This document shows positions 7,276 to 15,425 of a stretch of DNA of 64,000 bases, piece by piece. Under the pieces are notes generated by a model that was not told the origin of the DNA, did no database searches, and was given only the letters and a program-made list of their open reading frames with translations. The position numbers and the translations under genes were made by a program. Positions within the stretch are counted from its first letter, which is position 1; each line of letters starts with the position of its first letter. This DNA is from CAHJWH01 sp965198905 (GTDB lineage: Bacteria; Pseudomonadota; Alphaproteobacteria; Caulobacterales; Caulobacteraceae): positions 806,001 to 870,000 of the forward strand of contig OZ240678.1 of assembly GCA_965198905.1 (NCBI GenBank), given 5' to 3'.

Positions 7276-8304
7276 TTACTGAGGCTGCAGGTGGAGATTG
7301 AAGAACGCAGCCGCCCTGGCGATCGCCGTGCGCGTCTCCGGCGTGTTCGGGATAGAGCCTTGGAAGACGTGCGGCATGCCTTCGTAGAGGTCGAGCACCG
7401 CTTCATGGCCGCCGCCACGGATCGCCTGGTATTGCCGCACAAAGTTGCTTAGCAATATCTCCCGCGTCCCGCCCTGGATCAGGGTCGGTGGGAAGGCCTT
7501 GGCGTAGTCGCCGTAGACGGGCGAGGCGTAGGGGTTCTTCTGGTCCTTGGGGTCCGCGTAGACGTCTGCGCCCCACCTCGAGCTCTCCAGGTCGAGTACG
7601 GGGTCGACCCCTGAGAGGGTGAGGAAACTGTCGCCCGTATAAGTGAGGTCGCTCGACGGCGACATCAGGTAGAGGGCTCCGGGCAGGGGCAGCCCCTGGT
7701 CGCGCATCTTGAGCACGGACCCGGCAGCTATCCCGCCGCCGGCGGAGTCGCCGAACATGCCGATGCTGGAGGGGGCGATCCCCTTGGCGAGGAGCGCTCG
7801 CCAGACGGAGAGCACTTGATCGGTCACGATCTTCCAGTTTCCCCTGGGGGCGACCGTATAGTCGACGGAGATCACCTCGTCAGTGGTCGCGGCCGCCACG
7901 AGCGCCGGGGGACCTAGACGGGAGTGGGCGGAGAAGCGGGTAAAGCCGCCGCCGTGCAGGTAGATCAGCAGGCGGCCGTTCGGTTTGTAACCGGCCGGGA
8001 AAATTCTGACGACCGGAACACCGCCGATCAGGTCGTCCTGCACGCTCGCGCCGAGTTTCGCGGCGACGGCGTTGGAAGCGGGAATCATGCGCTTGTTGAG
8101 CGCTTCCCTCTGACGATCCCAATCCGCCAGGGATGTCGGCTTGGTCTCTGGCGGTCGGCGAGACGAGACCGCGTAGATCGCGCCCAGGTCCTTGGCCGCC
8201 TCTGGCGAAACGGTGCTGGGGACCTCGAAGCGGAGCACCGGATCGGCGGCGAAGGCCGGACCTGCTGAAGCAAGGATCAGCAACAGAGCAATTTTCATAA
8301 GCAT
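7276..8304 (-). CDS. exported alpha/beta hydrolase (hormone-sensitive-lipase type)
   Basis: A 342-residue alpha/beta hydrolase with a signal peptide (IALLLILASAGPAFA). It carries the HSL-type oxyanion motif YLHGGGFTRF near residue 130 and the nucleophile elbow GMFGDSAGGG near 190. The acid lies around LIQGGTREILL and the catalytic His in GMPHVFQGS. HSL-family enzymes hydrolyse short-chain or aryl esters. Export to the periplasm beside a TonB receptor suggests it cleaves an imported ester to release an acid and an alcohol. For depside-like aromatics this would be the first step (inference). It follows the receptor gene by 70 bp on the same strand. Confidence 0.82.
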   Translation of the reverse strand: MLMKIALLLILASAGPAFAADPVLRFEVPSTVSPEAAKDLGAIYAVSSRRPPETKPTSLADWDRQREALNKRMIPASNAVAAKLGASVQDDLIGGVPVVRIFPAGYKPNGRLLIYLHGGGFTRFSAHSRLGPPALVAAATTDEVISVDYTVAPRGNWKIVTDQVLSVWRALLAKGIAPSSIGMFGDSAGGGIAAGSVLKMRDQGLPLPGALYLMSPSSDLTYTGDSFLTLSGVDPVLDLESSRWGADVYADPKDQKNPYASPVYGDYAKAFPPTLIQGGTREILLSNFVRQYQAIRGGGHEAVLDLYEGMPHVFQGSIPNTPETRTAIARAAAFFNLHLQPQ

Positions 8305-8374
8305 GATCGTCGACGTCCGTTGTTCAATGATAATGGCACAGCACTCGCCGTGAGGCCACGGCGAGAGTACCGGC

Positions 8375-10705
8375 CTAGAAATTCACCGTCACGCTACCGC
8401 CGTAGGTGCGTGGCGCCAAGATGCCATAGACGTGGTTTCCACCCGTCTCCCCGTAGATGTTTACGGGCTGGTTCTCGATATTCTTGACGTACATCCTCAG
8501 CAGGTATTTGTTGTCCTGAAAGCTGTAATTCAGGCTGGCGTTGGTCATCACGTAAGTCGATTGGGTGTCATACGCGGCTATGATCGGGGTGCCGAACTCC
8601 AGCGGGTAAGAAGACGAGATTTTGGTGTTGACGCTCGCAGTCAGGGCTTGGCCCTCGGCAATGCGCCAGGTGTGGTCATAGCCCAGCAACGCCGACACGA
8701 GCGGCAGGTTGACCAGCTTCTGGCCCGAGGGGATGTTCGTCGTGGTCGGCGTTCCGGAGGGCGTTTCCGGGAACGTCGCCCCGTCATAGGTCCCGTGCGC
8801 CAAGGTCAGCGACGCCGACAGGTGGTCGACGGGCGTCAGGGCGAACTGGCCGTTGAACTCGAGGCCGTAGGTCGACAGGCCTCCCGCGTTCTCGACGGAC
8901 AGGTTGCTGCCGGCGACCTTGGTGTTGTAGGTGGCAGGCTCGGTGATCTGTAGATTATGGAAGGTGTAGTAGTAGAAATCGCCGTTGAGCTGCAGCCGGT
9001 TGTCGAGGAACCGGTTCTTAGAGCCGAATTCGTAGGCCGTGATCGTCTCGGGCAGGAAGAAGACCGGGGCCCGGTTCGCCGGCGTCGGCAGGGCGGGGTT
9101 GCCGCCGTCGGGGCCGCCAGCCACGTAGCCGCTGGAGATGTTGGCGTAGAGCAGCTTGCCGTGAGCCAGGTCGTACTCCGCGCCGCCCTTGTAGGTGGTG
9201 TGGTACTCGTCCTGCTGCAGCTTGGCGAGGCCGGGCTGTTGCACGCCCTTGTGGTCTCGGGTGTAACGGACGCCGCCCGTCAGGCGCAGCCGGTCGGTGA
9301 TCCCGTAGGTCGCCTGAACGAACCCGGCTTCGGAGGATTGAGGCAGGCCAGTATAAGCGACCGTGCTCGCGGGAAGTCGTCCCCTCAGGACCGGATTGTC
9401 ATAGGCGAGGGTTGTCGTCTCGAAGAAATTACCGGTGCTGTCGAAGAAGAAGCCGCCTGCCTGCCAGGCGAACCCTCCGGCATGTGTGGCCTGGTCGTGA
9501 CCCGCGAACCGGATCTCCTCCGAGTAGTCATAGTCGTTGGAGCGCGTGGTGTTGAGGTTGATGACGGCGTTGGGCAGGTCGAAGAACCGCTGGTGGGTGC
9601 CCACGAAGCCGGTGATGGACGTCGCCGTCATCCAGCCGAAGTCATAATCCACGTGGACTTGGTAGGCTTCGTCAAAGGTGTCCGTGCTGCCGCCGGTAGC
9701 AATATTCCCGCCCCCGAAGTCTGTGCAGCCTGTCGGCTGCGTGACCCCTGGTATGTAGGCGGACGTTCCCGGTACGGTGAGCGACCAGGGATGCGACCCG
9801 GCGCAGGGATAAGACTCCTGCACCGAGCCGTGACCGCCCTGGTGCAGGTAGTCGGCTTCACCGTAGAGCGTCAGCTTCTCGGTCGGCCGCCAGCGCACCG
9901 AGGCGCGGGCGACGTCGGAATTCTCGTCGTCATAATAGTCGCCTAGATAGCCGTCGCGCCGATCACGCCCATAGGCCAGCCGCACGGCGAGGGTGTCGGT
10001 CAGCGGCACATTGAGAACGCCGGTGAAATTGTTCTCGCCGTAGTTGCCGCCCTCGGCGGTCACCGAGCCCCCGAACTTGTTGCTCGGCTGGTTGGTGACG
10101 ATGTTGATCGCGCCGCCGACGGCGTTGCGGCCGTATAGGGTGCCTTGCGGGCCGTTCAGGTCTTCGACGCGGGACACGTCCAGGAAGGCGAAGCCTGCGG
10201 ACAAAGGCCGGTCGAAGAACAGGCCGTTGACGCTCACCGCCACGGCGGGATCGGCGCGGGGATCGATGAAGTTCGACTCGACGCCACGAATGGCGACCTG
10301 GATCGAATTGACGAAGGGCAGCAACTGGACGCTGGGCAGGACCGCGTTCAGGTCCTGAAGCTGCACAATGTTCTGCTTGGCGAGCGTGTCGCTGCTGATC
10401 ACGTCCAGCGAAGCCGCTGTCTTCTGCGCGGTGCTTTCGCGCTTCTCGGCGGTGACGACGACCTCCTGCAGCTGCGTACCGTCAGGCGCCGGGGCGGCTT
10501 GCGACGGAGGGCCGTTGGCCGATGGGCCGGTTCCGTTCGGAGCGCCGGGAGGCGGAGGTGATTGGTCGCCCGTGCCAGTGGAGATGGACGAGGACGAGGG
10601 TCCCGACGGTGCGTCGGTGGCCTGCCCCGTTTGCGCGAAGACGGCGCCAGTCCAAAACAAAGTGACGATTGAAGCGGCCGAAGCCAGCAAAGCGTTTCGT
10701 CCCAC
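8375..10705 (-). CDS. TonB-dependent outer-membrane receptor
   Basis: A 776-residue TonB-dependent receptor. A GTG start at 10705 is preferred: it lies six bases after GGGGAGG and begins a good signal peptide (LLASAASIVTLFWTGAVFAQ), whereas an upstream ATG at 10912 gives an implausible N-terminus. A Pro/Ser-rich spacer leads to the TonB-box-like LQEVVVTAEKRES, then the plug domain (ISSDTLAKQNIVQLQDLNAVLPSV, IRGVESNFIDPR, NGPQGTLYGRNAVGGAINIVT). A large beta barrel follows, ending in YGGSVTVNF with terminal Phe. It imports a substrate too large or scarce for porins. It heads the long operon and is followed by the exported hydrolase, so the cargo is probably the aromatic ester or precursor. Confidence 0.92.
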   Translation of the reverse strand: MGRNALLASAASIVTLFWTGAVFAQTGQATDAPSGPSSSSISTGTGDQSPPPPGAPNGTGPSANGPPSQAAPAPDGTQLQEVVVTAEKRESTAQKTAASLDVISSDTLAKQNIVQLQDLNAVLPSVQLLPFVNSIQVAIRGVESNFIDPRADPAVAVSVNGLFFDRPLSAGFAFLDVSRVEDLNGPQGTLYGRNAVGGAINIVTNQPSNKFGGSVTAEGGNYGENNFTGVLNVPLTDTLAVRLAYGRDRRDGYLGDYYDDENSDVARASVRWRPTEKLTLYGEADYLHQGGHGSVQESYPCAGSHPWSLTVPGTSAYIPGVTQPTGCTDFGGGNIATGGSTDTFDEAYQVHVDYDFGWMTATSITGFVGTHQRFFDLPNAVINLNTTRSNDYDYSEEIRFAGHDQATHAGGFAWQAGGFFFDSTGNFFETTTLAYDNPVLRGRLPASTVAYTGLPQSSEAGFVQATYGITDRLRLTGGVRYTRDHKGVQQPGLAKLQQDEYHTTYKGGAEYDLAHGKLLYANISSGYVAGGPDGGNPALPTPANRAPVFFLPETITAYEFGSKNRFLDNRLQLNGDFYYYTFHNLQITEPATYNTKVAGSNLSVENAGGLSTYGLEFNGQFALTPVDHLSASLTLAHGTYDGATFPETPSGTPTTTNIPSGQKLVNLPLVSALLGYDHTWRIAEGQALTASVNTKISSSYPLEFGTPIIAAYDTQSTYVMTNASLNYSFQDNKYLLRMYVKNIENQPVNIYGETGGNHVYGILAPRTYGGSVTVNF

Positions 10706-10988
10706 GCATCCTCCCCAGGAATTAGATGCCAGCCCACCGTCAAGGGTGGAGCGCGCCCGTGTTGATCCAGGCCATTTGGCTATGATCGGGGAAAAACTAT
10801 TTACGTCAAGTTGGAGATCATCAGGTGCGGCATCACATCGCCTGCTGTGGCCACGACGCCGCGGCCACCATCGGCGCCAACGTGCCCTATCGGCGGATGG
10901 GGGGTGCGGCACGGCAGGTCGAAGAAGTGGCCGCGTTCCGCGGTGCAGGCGAATCCAGCGCTCAGTAGGCGAGCGGGTGGACGCCTCG

Positions 10989-12617
10989 TCACAGCGCGGC
11001 GCTCTCCGGCTCGGCGAGCGGTTCGAACCCGAGCGCGTGAGCGAGCGCGTCGGGTAACCAGCGCGCCCCTCGCCACGCCACGTACTGGTCGGGCCGCACC
11101 AGGGTCAGGGCCGCTCCGTAGAGCTCATGTACGGGGACGCCCTCGGGCCGGACCACGGCCAGGGACACGCCTGCCGCCTGTGCCGCGGCTTCGGCTCGGG
11201 CGAGGTCGTGCGCGTCGGCTTCGCGAGCCGCCACAAGCGCCAGACCCGGTCCGAACAGGTCGTAGAGCGAACGCCCATCTGGAAGCCACGCATGGGGCGC
11301 AAGCGAGCCGGGCCGCGCGCTGGGTGTGTAGACCTTGCCGTCGTGGGGTGGCGGCGGCGTACCGTCCGCCACGATCACCGGCGAGTCCTCGTAGCCAAGG
11401 CCAAGCACGGTGCCCATGGTGACGAACTCCCGCGACTTGGTGGCGAGAATGCGTTCTCCGGTCTTGCGCCGCAGCTCCGCACCCGCTGGCGCGCCCGCCT
11501 CAAGCCCTTCCTGGTAAAGTTGGCCGCCGAGGACCGCGTTGTTGGCCACCGCCTCTTCCATGACGATCTCGTGGATCGCGCGGCGCTCCGCCTCGTAGCT
11601 GTCGAGCAGCTTTGGTCCGCCCCAGCCCTGCAGCACCGCCGCCATCTTCCAGCCGAGGTCGACGGAGTCGGCGATCCCCATGTTCATGCCGTAGCCGCCG
11701 AAGGGTGGATGCAGGTGGCAGGCGTCGCCGACCAGGAAGGCGCGGCCCTTGCTGTAATGGTCGGCCAGCAGGCGGCTGGCCATCCACTCGTCGGTGCTTA
11801 GGACTTCGTAGGGCAGGTCGATGCCGGTCGCGCGCGCGATGGCAGCCGCCGCATCGGCGTTCGACAGGGTCTCGCCCTCCTTCATACCCGTGGGCATGAA
11901 AAACCAGATATCGCCTGAGTCCATTGGGCCGATCAGGCTCGCACCGTCGGCATTGATCTGCCAGTACTGCACAGCCTTACCCTGGTCGTGAGCCTCGGCC
12001 AGACCCGGTGCCCGGAAGACGATGTTGTAGTTGCGCGTGATGCCGTAGCGGCCCTGCATGCGTGCACCGATCAGCTCGCGCACGGCGCTCCGGGCCCCGT
12101 CGCCGCCGACGAGGTAGCGCGAGCGCACCTGGCGCTCCCCGCTTTCCGACGCCAGGCTGGAGACCACGGCATCCTCCTCCTGCGTGGCTGAGAGGAAGCT
12201 GAGGCCGAAGGAGACTTCGACGCCGGGCAAGGTGCGCACATGGTCCAGCATCACGCGCTCAAGCGTGTACTGCGGGACCCATTGCGTGTGCTCCGGATAG
12301 AGGTCGCTGCGGTCGGGGGCGGCGTTGAAGGCGTTGCTGAAGTGCGCCAGCGGGTAGCCCGCCAGACGGGTGACAAAGCGGATGTCGTTGGGATAGTCGA
12401 TCCCGAGCGGCGAAGCGGCCGCCAGCTTGTCCGCAATGCCCCAGCGCCTGAAATGGGTACGGGTGCGCACGTTCGTGGTCTTGGCGCGAGGCGCCACGCC
12501 GCCACGCAGGTTGCGCTCGGCCAGCAGGACGCTGACGCCTCGGCTCCCAAGCTCGATGGCCATGGCCAAGCCCGCAGGACCCGCACCGATCACCAGCACA
12601 TCGACATCGACCGGCAT
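10989..12617 (-). CDS. class A FAD-dependent aromatic monooxygenase
   Basis: A 542-residue flavoprotein hydroxylase of the PheA/MhpA/PcpB type. It has an N-terminal FAD site VLVIGAGPAGLAMAIELGSRG, a DG motif LVGGDGARSAVRELIG near residue 165, and the GD motif FLVGDACHLHPPFGGYGMNMG near residue 290. A C-terminal thioredoxin-like domain of phenol-hydroxylase relatives contains GSLAPHAWLPDGRSLYDLFG. These enzymes hydroxylate phenols ortho or para using NAD(P)H and O2. The ATG at 12617 shares a TGATG overlap with the extradiol-type gene upstream, and a GTG one codon earlier is possible. Coupling with ring cleavage and an FAH hydrolase points to a phenolic ring made ready for meta-cleavage. Confidence 0.9.
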   Translation of the reverse strand: MPVDVDVLVIGAGPAGLAMAIELGSRGVSVLLAERNLRGGVAPRAKTTNVRTRTHFRRWGIADKLAAASPLGIDYPNDIRFVTRLAGYPLAHFSNAFNAAPDRSDLYPEHTQWVPQYTLERVMLDHVRTLPGVEVSFGLSFLSATQEEDAVVSSLASESGERQVRSRYLVGGDGARSAVRELIGARMQGRYGITRNYNIVFRAPGLAEAHDQGKAVQYWQINADGASLIGPMDSGDIWFFMPTGMKEGETLSNADAAAAIARATGIDLPYEVLSTDEWMASRLLADHYSKGRAFLVGDACHLHPPFGGYGMNMGIADSVDLGWKMAAVLQGWGGPKLLDSYEAERRAIHEIVMEEAVANNAVLGGQLYQEGLEAGAPAGAELRRKTGERILATKSREFVTMGTVLGLGYEDSPVIVADGTPPPPHDGKVYTPSARPGSLAPHAWLPDGRSLYDLFGPGLALVAAREADAHDLARAEAAAQAAGVSLAVVRPEGVPVHELYGAALTLVRPDQYVAWRGARWLPDALAHALGFEPLAEPESAAL

Positions 12618-13573
12618 CACGCGGCCTCGGGCGCGCGCCCGGCGTCGGCCTCGTAGTTGTGGACGAAGTCCTTCGGCACCGGTGGCCCCCAGTTCGCCAG
12701 GCTATCCGCCATTCCGTAGTTCGTGGGCGTCCACAGCGAATAATCGTCGATGTGGTCCATGTCGGAGAAGTACTCGAACCAGGAGCCCCAAGGGTCCTGG
12801 ATATAGTGGAAGAAGTTGGAGCCGATGGTGTGGCGCCCAAAGCCCCAGTCGCCGTTCAAGGCGGCCTCGCGGGTCTTCTCCACCAGCGCGCGACCGCCGC
12901 GGCCGACCTCGTCGGGGTCATTGACCTGAAAGCTGGCATGGTGAAACCCGATTTCCGGCGACTTGGCGAAGGCGACCACGTGGTGGTCGCTGTCCTTCCT
13001 GGCGCAGCAGAAGGCGATCACGTCCTGCGCCTGGTCCGCCAGGCCCATGCCCAGCGCCTCGGTCATGAAGGCCACGCTCTTGGGCACGTCCGGCGAGAAC
13101 ACCAGGATGTGGCCGAGGCGGAGCGGCGTGGCCGGCTTGTAGGCCGCGGAGGGCAGCATAGCGGAGCGGCGCTTCCTCACCACCCGCCCCGGTCCGTTGA
13201 CCTCGAAGGCCGGCGCTTCCGTCAGCTCGGGATCGGCCGGATGGTCCTGGAGATGGATCAGCATCCCATGGGGGTCCTCCACCCAAAGGCCGTTGTCCGA
13301 GAAGCCGTGGGGCGGCGCGACCACCTTTCCGCCTGTGGTGAGGACGCGTCCGGCGATCTCCTCCAGCCGGTCGGCGCGGAGCGCGATGTGGTGCAGCCGC
13401 TTCCTCTGCGCCTCGCCGATCAGCACGATGGAGTCCCGCTCCTGACCTGGACAGCGCAGGCGGGCCACGGAGCCGTCGCTGGCGGCCTCCATGCCTGCGT
13501 CGGTGTAGAACTTCAGCCCGGGCCCGAGCTCGGGAACCTCAAGCGTGACGGACAGGGCGGAGAGGACCGGCAT
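12617..13573 (-). CDS. extradiol-type ring-cleavage dioxygenase (two-module VOC)
   Basis: A 318-residue protein with two VOC modules, the size and layout of type I extradiol dioxygenases such as catechol 2,3- and biphenyl-diol dioxygenases. In the C-terminal module, candidate Fe(II) ligands are H in LRLGHILVF (about residue 155), H in GFHHASFQV (about 215) and E in SWFEYFSD (about 270). The FFHYIQDPWGSWFE segment resembles the family signature, with one deviation where the pattern normally reads a hydrophobic residue then Tyr. The downstream monooxygenase overlaps its stop codon. It probably opens a catechol or trihydroxybenzene made by that enzyme; the exact diol is unknown. Confidence 0.83.
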   Translation of the reverse strand: MPVLSALSVTLEVPELGPGLKFYTDAGMEAASDGSVARLRCPGQERDSIVLIGEAQRKRLHHIALRADRLEEIAGRVLTTGGKVVAPPHGFSDNGLWVEDPHGMLIHLQDHPADPELTEAPAFEVNGPGRVVRKRRSAMLPSAAYKPATPLRLGHILVFSPDVPKSVAFMTEALGMGLADQAQDVIAFCCARKDSDHHVVAFAKSPEIGFHHASFQVNDPDEVGRGGRALVEKTREAALNGDWGFGRHTIGSNFFHYIQDPWGSWFEYFSDMDHIDDYSLWTPTNYGMADSLANWGPPVPKDFVHNYEADAGRAPEAA

Positions 13574-13630
13574 TGTAACCTCGCTTGAGTGGTCTTGGCT
13601 GGCGTTGGGTCCTTACAGGCGCGAAGGGGC

Positions 13631-14491
13631 TCAAGTCGGCTTGGCGACCTTGTTCTCAATGAAGCCTAAACCGTCGACCTCGCAGCGGACGACGTCGCCT
13701 GGCTGGAGGAAGCATGGCGGCTGCATGCCTACGCCTACACCCTCTGGCGTCCCGGTGGCGATCAAGTCACCGGTCTCCAAGGTGAAGGCGGTGGACAGGT
13801 AGCTGATCTGCTTCCAGATATTGAAGATCATCTGGCCGGTCTCGCTTTCCTGGCGGAGCTTGCCGTTGACCAGGCAACGGAGCTTCAGCTGGTGGGGATC
13901 GACGATCTCGTCGGACGTGACGATCCAGGGGCCGATCGGGCCGTGAGTGTCGAAAGACTTGCCCATGGTGAAGGTGGGGGAGTGGAACTGCCAGTCCCGC
14001 GCTGACACGTCGTTGGCGACAAAGTAGCCGAACACGTGCTTTGGCGCGTCGGCCTCAGATACACCCTTCGACGGCTTGCCGATCACCACGCCGAGTTCCA
14101 CCTCATAATCGAGCTTCTCGGTGACGCCAGGATCGATGTCGTCGTAGGGACCCGCTAGGCAGGTGGTCTGCTTATTGAACCACAGCTGCTGCTTGGGCGC
14201 TTCAACACCAATGCGACGAGACTCCTCTACATGCTTTTGATAGTTCATGCCGATAGCCAAGTACTTGCCGGGGCGCTCGATGGGCGCCAGCAGGCGCAGC
14301 CCGTTCAGCTCCAGAGCCTCCGTGGCCGCCGTCGCCACCTCGCCGACCGCCTTAAGCGCCTCCGGACCGCCCGCCGCAATGGCGTGCATGGTGGGGTACT
14401 TAGCTTTCAGCGCGTCCAGCGGAACGATGCGCCCCTCCTTCACCGCGCCCAGCCGGGGCGCGGCCGCTTCTCCGAAGCGCAGCAATTTCAT
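13631..14491 (-). CDS. fumarylacetoacetate hydrolase (FAH) family enzyme
   Basis: A 286-residue FAH-superfamily enzyme, first gene of the FAH, dioxygenase, monooxygenase operon. The N-terminal part (KLLRFGEAAAPRLGAV) leads into the core with LAIGMNYQKHVEESR, the metal-binding DYEVELGVVIGKPSKGV and NDVSARDWQF, and the late RQESETGQMIF and LETGDLIATGTPEGVG motifs. Family members hydrolyse C-C bonds of acylpyruvates or isomerise/decarboxylate meta-cleavage products with Mg or Mn. Here it could cleave an acylpyruvate formed after extradiol cleavage, as in orcinol breakdown (inference). The ATG at 14491 has GGAG upstream; a longer upstream reading runs into the divergent regulator and is rejected. 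Confidence 0.88.
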   Translation of the reverse strand: MKLLRFGEAAAPRLGAVKEGRIVPLDALKAKYPTMHAIAAGGPEALKAVGEVATAATEALELNGLRLLAPIERPGKYLAIGMNYQKHVEESRRIGVEAPKQQLWFNKQTTCLAGPYDDIDPGVTEKLDYEVELGVVIGKPSKGVSEADAPKHVFGYFVANDVSARDWQFHSPTFTMGKSFDTHGPIGPWIVTSDEIVDPHQLKLRCLVNGKLRQESETGQMIFNIWKQISYLSTAFTLETGDLIATGTPEGVGVGMQPPCFLQPGDVVRCEVDGLGFIENKVAKPT

Positions 14492-14503
14492 AAGGATCTC
14501 CAG

Positions 14504-14520
14504 CAGCGCTACAAGCGCTG
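14504..14520. promoter_or_regulatory. candidate operator palindrome between FAH operon and GntR gene
   Basis: A perfect 7-bp inverted repeat, CAGCGCT-aca-AGCGCTG, lies 12 bp upstream of the FAH gene start and 52 bp from the divergent GntR gene. FCD-type GntR proteins commonly bind short palindromes in such divergent regions and respond to a pathway acid. The sequence does not match the usual GT-N3-AC half-site core of FadR-like proteins, so the link to this regulator is inference. Confidence 0.35.
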
Positions 14521-14572
14521 AACGCCGTGGTCGCGCTTGCCATTTCAACTTTCGTAAGGCAATAAATATCTT

Positions 14573-15280
14573 ATGCTGAGCCTTGTCGAGTCTTCGGACC
14601 CCGCGCCACTCGAACCGCGCAGCCAGACCAGTCTGGCCTATGCTCGCATCCGTAGGGATCTCCTGGGTGGACGCTATGCGCCGGGCGAACGGCTGAAGAT
14701 CACCGATCTCGCCACGGCGTTGGACGTGAGTCCTGGAGCAGTGCGCGAAGCCTTGTCGCGGCTGGTGCCCGAACAACTCGTCGTGTCACGCGACCAGAAG
14801 GGCTTCGTGGTCGCTCCACTCTCGATCGAGGATTTGGAGGATCTTACGGATCTCCGCTGCGAGATGGAAGCGATCGCGCTCAGACGGTCCGTAGCCCTGG
14901 GCGACGAAGGTTGGGAGGCTCAGGTTCTGGCCGCCGCGCACCGGATGCGCCGAACCAAGAGGCTGGCGGACGAGCAGCGCACCCTCACCGCGGAGTGGGT
15001 CGAGCGACACGCCGCCTTCCATGCGGCGTTGGTGAGCGCCTGCGGCAACCGCAGGCTTCTCGATGTTCGGGCGCAGCTCTATCAGCAGAGCGAGCGATAT
15101 AGGGGCCTTTCCGTCTATGTCGACGACGATCGCGATATCGAGGCGGAGCACCAAGCGCTGGTCGACGCCGCTCTGGACCGCGACGCCGACCGGCTCGTCG
15201 ACCTGATGTACGCGCATCTTCGGACCACGACGGCGAAGATCGTCAGCGCCTCGCGCGCCTCAACCGCCGTGACCACCTGA
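14573..15280 (+). CDS. GntR-family (FCD-domain) transcriptional regulator
   Basis: A 235-residue regulator. The N-terminal winged helix shows TSLAYARIRRDLLGGRYAPGERL, then LKITDLATALDVSPGAVREALSRL and a wing ending SRDQKGFVVAPLS. The all-helical FCD ligand domain follows, with EDLTDLRCEMEAIALRRSV and a metal-binding-type HAAFHAALVSACGNRRLLDV and EHQALVDAAL. Such proteins are usually repressors released by a pathway carboxylate. It is divergent from the FAH operon and 145 bp ahead of the aldehyde and alcohol dehydrogenase genes, so it likely controls both arms. Confidence 0.88.
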   Translation: MLSLVESSDPAPLEPRSQTSLAYARIRRDLLGGRYAPGERLKITDLATALDVSPGAVREALSRLVPEQLVVSRDQKGFVVAPLSIEDLEDLTDLRCEMEAIALRRSVALGDEGWEAQVLAAAHRMRRTKRLADEQRTLTAEWVERHAAFHAALVSACGNRRLLDVRAQLYQQSERYRGLSVYVDDDRDIEAEHQALVDAALDRDADRLVDLMYAHLRTTTAKIVSASRASTAVTT

Positions 15281-15425
15281 CCCAGGAGCGCCGACGGTGC
15301 CGCCGAGGCCGACGCGATGTCGACCCTGATCAGCCGACGCGGCCGCACTGCTTCCGGCGGCGCGAACTATCCAAACACGCCGGGCCGCCTCCAGCGCTCG
15401 CCGGCGCTAGAGGTGAGGAAAGACC

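Noticed and set aside
8957..9946. 329-codon plus-strand frame inside the TonB receptor gene
   Set aside because: Low-complexity shadow of the receptor with no start context.
10706..10988. Possible gene between the receptor and the FAD monooxygenase
   Set aside because: Frames there are Arg-rich shadows; the upstream ATG of the receptor (10912) gives an implausible N-terminus compared with the GTG at 10705.
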